From NCBI GenBank assembly GCA_028701815.1, contig JAQVPY010000026.1, positions 1 through 16,356 of the forward strand: a stretch of DNA of 16,356 bases. The letters run 5' to 3'. Both the position numbers and the translations under genes were made by a program. Origin of the DNA: Bacteroidales bacterium (GTDB lineage: Bacteria; Bacteroidota; Bacteroidia; Bacteroidales; BM520). Below the pieces are notes generated by a model. That model made no database searches. It saw nothing but the letters and a program-made list of their open reading frames with translations, and was not told the origin of the DNA. Positions 1 to 7,610 of this stretch are shown piece by piece (position 1 is the first letter of the stretch; each line of letters opens with the position of its first letter).

Positions 1-3000
1 AAATGCTTCGAGGACTATCTTAACAAGCAGGAATACCTCAAAGCGATGATTTGCATGCTCGATTTTTTTGAGATTGCTTCGCAGTATATAACTGCCGTTT
101 TATTTACTTTAATGAAAGAGGAGTCGCTACTCAATGATAAGGAGCTTGAGAAAGTAATAAATATTATTGACACGAAGAGATCTCTGTCTTTCGGGGACTG
201 GGCAAACGACATATTTTGTCCCGTCGCAAAAAAAGCGCATAACGTTTTACCGGAATCAGCACTCGCCTCCATGATTTGCGAGAAGGTATTTCCTAAAAAG
301 AACAATCTTTTCACTAATTGGGGAAAAGAGCCGAGTCTTGTATCCATCAGGAACAATTACAAAGGTCACGGATCTTTATTATCAGAAGAGATATACAAAA
401 ATGTAATCTATTCCGTTGAATCTCGTATTTGGCTGTTCCTTGAAGGAATGATGCCATTAAAGGAGTATTCCTTTTTCTCCTATAATGCAACGGAAGAAAA
501 AGCAACGTTCTTCAACCGTTGCGACCAAAAATACGAAAACGGGCTGCCTATTGATAAAAGCATAAAAAGCAATCATATATATTTTTATCATCGTTCATCG
601 AAAAAATTATACGATGCAAGTCCTCTCCTGATTTATGATCAGGTGGGATTTGTTTATATTTTTCAAACTTTGAAAGATGAAAATATGTATTTCATCTCCG
701 CAAATGAAAAAGCTGTCCCCCTAACTACAATGGACTACAATGATGATTTTGACGAATTATTCAAACGTTTTGTTCCATCCTTTGACATCAACAAAGAAAA
801 AAACTGGGATGAAATATTAAAATTGGTTATAGGGGAGACTAAATCTTTTTTAGCCAAGATATATAAAGAAAAAAAATACAACAGGGAGTTATTTGTCGAC
901 AGAAAAGTACTGTCTTCATTTTTCAGGGAGTTTATTTCGGGCGACAAAACTCTTTTTCCTCTTTTGGGAGAAGCAGGACAGGGAAAAACAAACCAGCTGT
1001 GTTTTTGGGGAGAGTCTTTAGTGAAGAGCAACAGGGCAGCATTTCTTTTTAGCAGCAACGAATTCTCTAACATCACAATAGAAGAAAAATTACGTAATAT
1101 CTTTTCTTTTAACAAAAGGAAGCCTATTGAAAAGCTATTGGACAACTTGCATGATAAGGCTCAGGAAAACAACGAGTACATTTTTTTCATCTTTGACGCA
1201 CTTAACGAATGCTTAAATTACAAAGATTCGGAAAACATAGGAGATGGAGCATTGGACATCTATCATGATATTAGGAAGTTGCTCGTCAGTGACAAATATC
1301 CTCGTTTCAAGACCCTGTTTACCATACGCAGCTACACATGGAAAAGACTGATACAAAAAGAATTATGTAAAGAAGATCCTTTTATGTTCACACTTGACGA
1401 AGGAAAAGAAATATCCATTAGCGGCTTCACAGATGAGGAACTAATCTCGGCATACACTTCTTACAGCAGGTTTTTCCAGACTCTCACAACCATAGAAGAG
1501 CTTTCATCACAAGAATTTCGGCCCGTTTTCATAAGATTAAAAGACCCGTTAATATTGAAAATTGCCTGCACCAACTATATGCAGAAAGTTTTTCCGAGAG
1601 ACATCTCCGCTTTTTCATCCATCAACTTATTCGAGCTAACGATGAAAGAGCTTGTCAACAACTACGCAGGTAACATTCAGAGAGACATCCTCGAGGAATT
1701 TGCAGCAATTCTGCATAATGAATATTGTAAGGGCAATCCCAAAGACAACATATATATATCGGATTTAAAACAGGCCTTCAACAACAGTTCTTCTCCTCTA
1801 TATTCTATAGCTCAAAACCTGTTAACCGACGGAGGAGAAGGGACTTCCATAGCATACGGTGAATTGCTAAGCAAACCCGGCAAGCCGATTTTACGTCTTA
1901 TAGAGTCTGACGAATTAAGCACCTCCGACAACGAGCAGATACAATTTATCTACGAACGTTTTCTCGAATATATGTTAGCGAAAGCGTTTATAAAAGAAGA
2001 AAGAAGGAAGACCAATGGCAGCAGAATAATTTCTGCCGACAGCTATATCAAAGAATTACAGCTATCAGGAGCCAACGTCGTTATTATGGGCGCATTGAGG
2101 AACGCTCTCATCATGACTTTTCTTGAAGATGGCGACAGCAGCACCATCCGCACACTTGCACTTACAGCAAATAAAGTCGACAATTATGAGGCGATGCTCT
2201 TAGTTACCGATGTCTTAAATGTTATGGTCAGAGAAAATTATGAAGACGATCTCAACAATCTTATTTCGGCAATCATTGCCGATGGCGGTAACGATCTGAA
2301 ATCCATAATAAACGAGTTCAAGGTCCTGACACAGCGCATCGAAATCGGAAAAGGGACAGAAGAAGAAGTAATAAAACAGCTTGAGCTCATTGGGCAGATC
2401 AATCCGGTTGCGAAAATGCGGGAGCTTGCCTCTATGACTATGAACGGCATTTTTCAAACCGATTATTTTAACGAAGACTTATATAACAACCCTTCGCAAT
2501 TATACGATCATTTATGGCGACTTCTACTCGACCCCATCGACAAGGTCAGAAATGGCATAAGCCTCTATGTTTACTACCTTTCTAAGGTCAATGAGACTTC
2601 AGGATATTCTCCCGTTAAAGAAAATATCGCAGATAAGATCGTAAGGGAGATATTCAAAAAAATCGACACCTATTCAATCGGCTCAATACTATTTTCTTCA
2701 CAAAAACGAAAGGAAGCGATAGAGCTAATTGAATCCGGGGTACGAAATGCTTTAGTGTTGATAATAGACAGTCTGGTTTTAGAGACGCCTCCCAACTATG
2801 AACGTACAAAGATACTTAAAGAGCAAATTGAGATCGCATTTCGCCATTTTACCGGCAACTTCGCCTTAGTAAAAATCGTTATGCCTCTTCTTAAAACCGT
2901 TCTGCGTCGCCAGGTTACAGTTCAAGCAATGTATGTGAACAATTCCGTAGAATATCAAAGGTTCTGGAATGACGACTGCATTCCGCCGACAGCAGAAGAC

Positions 3001-4092
3001 GGCGATCATTGGAGCAGATACAAGTACAAACTCCTGGCTCCATTTTTAAGAGATTATTATAAACAAGAGCACTCAGGCGACGGGGCTTCTGACACCGCTT
3101 ATGATTTCAGAAATTATTACCCCGTAGTCCTCGACGCATATACAAAAGGAGACAGTTTCTCCTATTTCCTTCTTGAAAGAGTATTGGTAATTCAAGGCCT
3201 TTGCAATTGGGAACGCATCAGACCCATCGTCGTAAAATTCTTTGATGAATACAGAGATAATCCGCTTTTCGACTATTCGCAAATGTCTATGTTATATGTC
3301 TTATTTCAAATAATAATAAAAAGCGACGTCCCCCCACCTAAGGAGATGTTCGATATTTTTTATCGGGAATGTGACGATTGGGAAAGACGCTGCAAGGGAT
3401 TATTTAACGCTCATAATAATTACTTTGCCAATCATGGCAACCCCTATAAACAATACATGATGAACTGGTATAGTATTGTTTACTGCCGACATACGGGAGA
3501 TGGAAACGCCAAAGAAGGTGACGAGACTCCTGTTCCGATATTTTACAAGATGGTAAAAGATGCCTACAACACAAAAGACAAAGAGCTGTTTTTCAACTGC
3601 ATAGAAAACATTTCCGTCTCAGTATCCGATTTCGGACAATGGAAAACGGCATTACCTCTACTAAAATATACCATGGATTTAATAACCGAGCAAAAGGAAA
3701 TTGATGAAATAGACGCGATACAAATCCCGGGACGCGACGACTATAACGTGCCCATCACTTCTTTTTTCGGAAAAGTTTTAGGGACCATTAAAAATTATTT
3801 TCCTAAGGAAGTAGATTCTTTCGTTAAAAAAGAACTTTCTAATTCAAGATATCCGGGGATAGACAAATATCGTGAGGACATCCTTAATTACAATCCCAGC
3901 GGAGAAACTATCGGGGACTTGCTGACGCATAAATTCGGCAATTTTATCGTCTGGGGATTGATGTACAATGACGATATAGGCTTGTTCGCCGAAAAGACAT
4001 ACGCTTTCGGCTCAACCACCAAAGACTATTTCGACTGGTTTGACTCGGTTATCAGATTAGCTTTTAAAAGCTTATTTAATGTCAAAATATAA
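1..4092 (+). CDS. HEPN-like/STAND P-loop NTPase, 5' partial, candidate defence protein
   Basis: The frame is open from base 1, so the start lies upstream and the ATG at 46 is probably internal; at least 1363 residues are present (numbered from base 1). The N-terminal helical region carries R117-NNYKG-H123, fitting the HEPN RNase signature Rx4-6H, followed by a beta-rich stretch at about 158-241. Walker A is GEAGQGKT (323-330). Walker B is FFIFDALNE, with D399 and E403, in the hhhhDxLxE style of STAND/NACHT ATPases. R443 in TIRSYTW fits the hhhTxR sensor position. QFIYERFLEYMLA (648-660) resembles the winged-helix motif after NACHT modules. The remaining ~700 residues have no motif I recognise and no obvious membrane helix; in family members this part is often a helical-repeat sensor. 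By analogy with Avs-type proteins, target binding may trigger nucleotide-dependent oligomerisation and activate the N-terminal effector. The NTPase call is firm; HEPN nuclease activity and defence role are inferred. Confidence 0.82.
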   Translation, partial: KCFEDYLNKQEYLKAMICMLDFFEIASQYITAVLFTLMKEESLLNDKELEKVINIIDTKRSLSFGDWANDIFCPVAKKAHNVLPESALASMICEKVFPKKNNLFTNWGKEPSLVSIRNNYKGHGSLLSEEIYKNVIYSVESRIWLFLEGMMPLKEYSFFSYNATEEKATFFNRCDQKYENGLPIDKSIKSNHIYFYHRSSKKLYDASPLLIYDQVGFVYIFQTLKDENMYFISANEKAVPLTTMDYNDDFDELFKRFVPSFDINKEKNWDEILKLVIGETKSFLAKIYKEKKYNRELFVDRKVLSSFFREFISGDKTLFPLLGEAGQGKTNQLCFWGESLVKSNRAAFLFSSNEFSNITIEEKLRNIFSFNKRKPIEKLLDNLHDKAQENNEYIFFIFDALNECLNYKDSENIGDGALDIYHDIRKLLVSDKYPRFKTLFTIRSYTWKRLIQKELCKEDPFMFTLDEGKEISISGFTDEELISAYTSYSRFFQTLTTIEELSSQEFRPVFIRLKDPLILKIACTNYMQKVFPRDISAFSSINLFELTMKELVNNYAGNIQRDILEEFAAILHNEYCKGNPKDNIYISDLKQAFNNSSSPLYSIAQNLLTDGGEGTSIAYGELLSKPGKPILRLIESDELSTSDNEQIQFIYERFLEYMLAKAFIKEERRKTNGSRIISADSYIKELQLSGANVVIMGALRNALIMTFLEDGDSSTIRTLALTANKVDNYEAMLLVTDVLNVMVRENYEDDLNNLISAIIADGGNDLKSIINEFKVLTQRIEIGKGTEEEVIKQLELIGQINPVAKMRELASMTMNGIFQTDYFNEDLYNNPSQLYDHLWRLLLDPIDKVRNGISLYVYYLSKVNETSGYSPVKENIADKIVREIFKKIDTYSIGSILFSSQKRKEAIELIESGVRNALVLIIDSLVLETPPNYERTKILKEQIEIAFRHFTGNFALVKIVMPLLKTVLRRQVTVQAMYVNNSVEYQRFWNDDCIPPTAEDGDHWSRYKYKLLAPFLRDYYKQEHSGDGASDTAYDFRNYYPVVLDAYTKGDSFSYFLLERVLVIQGLCNWERIRPIVVKFFDEYRDNPLFDYSQMSMLYVLFQIIIKSDVPPPKEMFDIFYRECDDWERRCKGLFNAHNNYFANHGNPYKQYMMNWYSIVYCRHTGDGNAKEGDETPVPIFYKMVKDAYNTKDKELFFNCIENISVSVSDFGQWKTALPLLKYTMDLITEQKEIDEIDAIQIPGRDDYNVPITSFFGKVLGTIKNYFPKEVDSFVKKELSNSRYPGIDKYREDILNYNPSGETIGDLLTHKFGNFIVWGLMYNDDIGLFAEKTYAFGSTTKDYFDWFDSVIRLAFKSLFNVKI

Positions 4093-4095
4093 TAT

Positions 4096-4926
4096 ATGAG
4101 TTTATCAAAGATGATTTTTTCAAATGTTCTGTTTTTTTTTCTAATAATAGGAGAATGTACGGCACAAAATGTTAATAATAATAACGACGACAATATAATG
4201 ATAATAGCACATAGAGGAGGTGCCGGATTAGCTCCGGAGAATACTATAGCCGCATTAAAAAAGGGGATGGAAGCAAATGCCGATTATCTCGAAATTGACA
4301 TCCATCAAACTGCCGACAAGCGGCTGGTCGTTTGTCACGACCGCAGCATCAACCGCACCACTAACGGCAAAGGTAAAATTTCGGATATGGAAGCCGATGA
4401 AATCCGTTCATTTCGGATTATGGATGGCAATACAATTACCGATTACACTATTCCCACTCTGGACGAGGTCTTTCAGTTTGTTAACGGCAAGACGAAACTT
4501 CTCATAGAAATAAAAAAGAAGAAAAATACATATCCCGACATCGAAAGACTTTTATTGGAAATGATTGAAGAATACAATGCATGGGATTGGGTTGTCATTC
4601 AATCGTTTAACGATTATACTCTTCAAAAGCTGCATTCCATGAACTCGACGGTAAGGCTTGAAAAGCTTCTATTCTTGAGATTATCCAAACGATATATTCT
4701 TGACACGGGGGGGATTTCCAAATTCGACAGCACAAAATACTCATACATATCTACTTTTAATATATGGAAAGGCGTGTTAAAACCGAAATTCGAGCAAGGA
4801 GTACGCAGTTGGGGCAAAGAGATTAAAGTGTGGTGTATTGACGACCCCTCAGATTTATCCGACAAGGTACATCCCGACGGGATCATTACAAATCGTCCCG
4901 ATGTATGGGCTCAACAAAAACAGTGA
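4096..4926 (+). CDS. Secreted glycerophosphodiester phosphodiesterase family protein
   Basis: 276 residues of the GDPD TIM-barrel family, which hydrolyses glycerophosphodiesters to glycerol-3-phosphate and an alcohol using a divalent metal. Visible family residues are H39-R40 in AHRGG, E48-N49 in APENT, E66 and D68 in LEIDIH, H81-D82 in VVCHD, E138 and K140 in LIEIKKK, and the closing DGIITNRPD. Residues 1-23 form a signal peptide with a hydrophobic core (VLFFFLIIG) and likely cleavage after C-T-A, so the enzyme should act in the periplasm or outside. Length fits a single-domain GDPD. It starts three bases after the STAND NTPase stop, which suggests co-transcription; no separate promoter is visible. 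Its last 16 bases overlap the 3' end of the opposite-strand gene. A run of nine T lies in the signal-peptide codons. Family is certain; substrate and any link to the NTPase are unknown. Confidence 0.92.
   Translation: MSLSKMIFSNVLFFFLIIGECTAQNVNNNNDDNIMIIAHRGGAGLAPENTIAALKKGMEANADYLEIDIHQTADKRLVVCHDRSINRTTNGKGKISDMEADEIRSFRIMDGNTITDYTIPTLDEVFQFVNGKTKLLIEIKKKKNTYPDIERLLLEMIEEYNAWDWVVIQSFNDYTLQKLHSMNSTVRLEKLLFLRLSKRYILDTGGISKFDSTKYSYISTFNIWKGVLKPKFEQGVRSWGKEIKVWCIDDPSDLSDKVHPDGIITNRPDVWAQQKQ
4132..4140 (+). repeat. Nine-T homopolymer inside the GDPD signal peptide
   Basis: Nine consecutive T encode part of the FFF run in the hydrophobic core of the phosphodiesterase signal peptide. A one-base slip would truncate the protein, so the tract could act as a slippage site, but a run this short in AT-rich DNA may be incidental. 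Confidence 0.4.
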
Positions 4927-5504
4927 GTATTCCAGAAATCGTTTGACTCAATATACTGGCTCATTGTCATACTCCATTTATCGGGCATACGCGGAGCAAA
5001 GATACCGGGGAAAACCGTTTTAAGTGTCGGCTCCGCCTTATTATAAAGTATCAGATTACACTCGTTAGTATTGGTTAACAAAGGCGTCGTGCGACAGTTT
5101 TTATTTAATAATAAGACATTAAATCCGTTCCTGTCCACGCGCGTTAAGCATCTCCGTTCCTGTTCGCTTAAAGCATCTAAAGAGACCACATTACAATTAC
5201 CTATTCCTTCGGGAAAATGTTTGTCGTCAATTACAAACGAGAGCCTCGCAGTATTTTCATACCATGCAAAATTGATAAAAGCGTCGCCGAAGTTGGCAAA
5301 AAGATAATGAAAGACTTCCGACAAAGAAGTGGCAAACGAAGGGAAAAATTTTGAGCCCGCTGCTGATAACCTCACATTTATTTCCGCATCCGAATAGGCA
5401 CATTTATTTAAACATGTTCTGTATTCGTCGTTTATCATTTCAAAATGAGTTAAACAATGAAAAGCATCAATGGGTAGTATCTTCAAATCGTCAGCTTCTA
5501 TCAT
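4911..5504 (-). CDS. Cysteine-rich hypothetical protein, second gene of a two-gene unit
   Basis: 197 residues; I do not recognise the family. It has no signal peptide or membrane segment and should be cytosolic. It contains nine cysteines, including CLNKC near the N-terminus and HCFC at the extreme C-terminus, though they do not form a clear zinc-ribbon pattern. The middle (SLSEVFHYLFANFGDAFINF) is hydrophobic-amphipathic and could be a helical interaction surface. The ATG lies inside the last codons of the upstream 421-aa gene (14-bp overlap, different frame), so translation is probably coupled to it. The stop overlaps the end of the convergent phosphodiesterase gene by 16 bp and leaves no room for a terminator between them. 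Codon-level continuity over 197 residues, plus the overlapped start, argues for a real gene. No function is assigned. Confidence 0.7.
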   Translation of the reverse strand: MIEADDLKILPIDAFHCLTHFEMINDEYRTCLNKCAYSDAEINVRLSAAGSKFFPSFATSLSEVFHYLFANFGDAFINFAWYENTARLSFVIDDKHFPEGIGNCNVVSLDALSEQERRCLTRVDRNGFNVLLLNKNCRTTPLLTNTNECNLILYNKAEPTLKTVFPGIFAPRMPDKWSMTMSQYIESNDFWNTHCFC

Positions 5505-6756
5505 TTTTTTGCTTCTTACAAAGGGTGATAATAATTGCTGTAACGATAAAAAATATCAGAATATATGCGATCAGGCGGAAGGAAAGAGTTCTCGTTTCTA
5601 TCGGAAACATATCGGAAAACAGGTTTGTCGCATCAGTCAATGTAGAAAACACCGTAAGGAAGGTCAACAGCAGCAACAACATATTCAAACTCTTATCCGA
5701 ATTACTTGCTCTTTCAGCGGCATCTCTTTCGACAAAATGCTGGAGTCTGTCGAGTTCCGCATTGATGTCCAGCCCCTTATCCATTGACTCGTAAATAATT
5801 TGAGGAAGAAAATTATAAGATATTTTTCTAAAGCGGTATGATTTTTCAAAGTCGAAGAAATCATCTTCAAGCTCGGATTTTTTAGCGCCCTTTTCCACAA
5901 GTTTCTGATTGATATTAAACAAATAGCTTTTCAAAAAGAAGGCATGGATATAACACAATTTAAAATAACTTTCCTCCCAGTTTTGCATAACATACTGATT
6001 AGGGTTATTGGCGAGAATCGTAAATGTGTCAAATAACGCCAGGGCTTTCCAATTGTTGAACACCGACACCAAATGATTATCAATGACAAATTTAAAATAC
6101 TCTTCGGAAGATCTATTGTTATCGTTTTCGTCACTAAGGGAACCCACACGCGACAATGTACCCAATTCGAAAAGGAGCTTATTGTTAACCATACTCTGCT
6201 CTTTCGTGTCAATAATCTGAAAGACTTTCATTTTATTGCCATTTTCGATAAGATCATTATAAGTTGCAGCTGAATTATCATTTTTCAGGAAGTTCATCAA
6301 AAGGGCTATCACTTCAAGAAAAGCGTCTCCCACATTATTCTTTGAGTATCTTCTAACCTCTCTAAGCACGCAATGTGCAGAAGTCATATCATTAAGATCT
6401 TCACAGGTTTCAGAGATTGAAATAGAATAGATAACCACATCGAATGGCATAAGATACAAATCAATAGCTTTGGCATTAAATTCGTATTCCCGACCATTTA
6501 GCAGATGCATAACGCATTTTTTATCTTCGAGGGGAAGATGGAAAAATGAGCTCTGCAACAAAAGTTCATCGTCGACATTAGATGCGTCGGGGCACATACA
6601 ATTAACGAAACGTTTATAATATACGCTACAATAATTATTATACTTGTCGACGTCATATTTTGTTTCTGTCCATCTTGAATCGGATTTCAAGACATCTGCT
6701 TTTGACAATTTAAGAGAGAAACTGCCGCACAAAAAGGAAGTTATCGATGATTTCAT
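5491..6756 (-). CDS. Hypothetical protein with two C-terminal transmembrane helices
   Basis: 421 residues from the ATG at 6756. The frame is open to 6792, but that earlier ATG lies upstream of the -7 promoter box, so I reject it. Residues 1 to about 335 look soluble and mixed alpha/beta. A charged helix (ELDRLQHFVERDAAERAS) leads into membrane helix 1 (from about 357, LNMLLLLLTFLTVFSTL), a short loop, membrane helix 2 (about 394-413, RLIAYILIFFIVTAIIITLC) and a basic tail. A soluble N-domain, long helix and terminal helix pair recall CorA-type channels, but the CorA GMN loop motif is absent (DATNLF stands there), so the likeness is topological only. It is first in a two-gene unit with the 197-aa protein and is transcribed toward the STAND/GDPD pair. 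It could be a membrane-acting effector, which is inference; I do not recognise the family. Confidence 0.8.
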   Translation of the reverse strand: MKSSITSFLCGSFSLKLSKADVLKSDSRWTETKYDVDKYNNYCSVYYKRFVNCMCPDASNVDDELLLQSSFFHLPLEDKKCVMHLLNGREYEFNAKAIDLYLMPFDVVIYSISISETCEDLNDMTSAHCVLREVRRYSKNNVGDAFLEVIALLMNFLKNDNSAATYNDLIENGNKMKVFQIIDTKEQSMVNNKLLFELGTLSRVGSLSDENDNNRSSEEYFKFVIDNHLVSVFNNWKALALFDTFTILANNPNQYVMQNWEESYFKLCYIHAFFLKSYLFNINQKLVEKGAKKSELEDDFFDFEKSYRFRKISYNFLPQIIYESMDKGLDINAELDRLQHFVERDAAERASNSDKSLNMLLLLLTFLTVFSTLTDATNLFSDMFPIETRTLSFRLIAYILIFFIVTAIIITLCKKQKNDRS

Positions 6757-6762
6757 AATTTG

Positions 6763-6794
6763 CAAATGTAATGTTTTTTTATTAAGAAACAAAA
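6763..6794 (-). promoter_or_regulatory. Bacteroidota-type promoter for the membrane-protein unit
   Basis: On the minus strand a -33 element TTTTG (6790-6794) is followed after exactly 19 bp by TACATTTG (6763-6770), matching the TAnnTTTG -7 consensus of Bacteroides housekeeping promoters. Only six bases (CAAATT) separate the -7 box from the ATG at 6756. The expected transcription start is therefore at or within a few bases of the start codon, giving a leaderless or near-leaderless message. Confidence 0.72.
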
Positions 6795-6835
6795 GAGTAT
6801 TTTTGAATAACGAAATATCTTTTCATTTTTATTCG

Positions 6836-6843
6836 TATATTTG
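6836..6843 (+). promoter_or_regulatory. Putative -7 box (TATATTTG) upstream of the lutA-like gene
   Basis: TATATTTG fits TAnnTTTG and would start transcription near 6849, about 30 nt before the ATG at 6880. No TTG at the right -33 distance is visible (the nearest TTTG, 6802-6805, is 30 bp away), so this is a weaker match than the divergent promoter. Confidence 0.5.
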
Positions 6844-6879
6844 CCGATTAAACAATATGAAAATATGGCAACAAGCAAT

Positions 6880-7605
6880 ATGGTAATCGACTTATTTGTA
6901 CCTTGTTTTATAGATCAATTTCATCCGGAGACGGCATTTAACGCCATCAAGGTTCTCGAGAGATGCGGGCTAACTGTGAACTACAATCCGGACCAGACAG
7001 ATTGCGGCATGGAGGAATACAACGCAGGCTATTGGGAACAGGCCAAGGTTCTGGGAGAAAAGTTTCTGTCGGATTTCAGCGGCGACAACCCGATTGTCGG
7101 GCTGTCCACCGCATGTGTGGCTTATATACAAAACAATTTCCAGTCGATTTTTTATAATTCCGGTAGTCATTTACAATACAAAAAGGTAGAAACGAACATC
7201 TACGAATTCACCGACTTCCTTGTCAACGGTATGGGAAAGACCGATTTCGGTTCTCGTTTCGAGGCAAAAGCGACATATCATGATTCTTGTCATGCCCTAA
7301 GAAAATACAAATATCCCCTGATAAATGAGCCGCGTATGCTTCTCAAAAATGTTGAAGGATTAGAGTTGATAGAGATGAAGGATTCGGATGAGTGTTGCGG
7401 TTTTGGGGGACTTTTCTCGTTGAAATACAGTCCCATTTCATCTGCCTTAGCCGAATTAAAAGTCCGCAATGCCATTGATGCCGGTGTAACACATATCATC
7501 TCGGCCGACTGGTCATGTCTGATAAATCTTGATGCCTATATAAAGCGTCACGACCTGCCGTTGCACACATTACACATAGCTGACGTTCTATCATCATCAA
7601 TATAG
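6880..7605 (+). CDS. LutA/YkgE-like cysteine-rich (CCG domain) protein
   Basis: 241 residues resembling E. coli YkgE and Bacillus LutA, Fe-S proteins of L-lactate oxidation with two cysteine-rich (CCG) domains. The ATG at 6880 places the first conserved Cys at residue 9 (VPCF), as in YkgE; the in-frame ATG at 6865 would add five residues. The second domain is intact: C137 in YHDSC, C172-C173 in ECCGFGG and C213 in ADWSC. The first keeps C9 and C79 (STAC), but its CCG motif reads D41-C42-G, with Asp for the first Cys, and the usual QPAxNSGY continues as MEEYNAGY. Cluster binding at this site may be lost or altered. No lutB or lutC homologue is adjacent; tex follows after 5 bp, probably in the same transcript. 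The family is firm. A lactate role is doubtful given the missing partners and changed motif. Confidence 0.9.
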   Translation: MVIDLFVPCFIDQFHPETAFNAIKVLERCGLTVNYNPDQTDCGMEEYNAGYWEQAKVLGEKFLSDFSGDNPIVGLSTACVAYIQNNFQSIFYNSGSHLQYKKVETNIYEFTDFLVNGMGKTDFGSRFEAKATYHDSCHALRKYKYPLINEPRMLLKNVEGLELIEMKDSDECCGFGGLFSLKYSPISSALAELKVRNAIDAGVTHIISADWSCLINLDAYIKRHDLPLHTLHIADVLSSSI

Positions 7606-7610
7606 CCTTT

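Noticed and set aside
735..1145. 136-aa minus-strand open frame within the NTPase gene
   Set aside because: It is a shadow of the Walker A region on the other strand and has no features of its own.
4147..4164. Possible lipobox IIGEC in the phosphodiesterase signal peptide
   Set aside because: Glu before the Cys is not acceptable for a lipobox; signal peptidase I cleavage after C-T-A fits better.
5351..5794. 147-aa and 105-aa plus-strand open frames opposite the membrane-protein unit
   Set aside because: Low-complexity products without family features, in different frames from each other and lying over two better-supported minus-strand genes.
5491..6756. Assignment of the two-helix membrane protein as a CorA magnesium channel
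   Set aside because: Only the helix-pair topology agrees; the GMN loop motif is missing and the N-domain is not recognisable.
6757..6792. 12-residue extension (MFLNKKTLHLQI) of the membrane protein
   Set aside because: It lies across the -7 box and spacer, upstream of the predicted transcription start.
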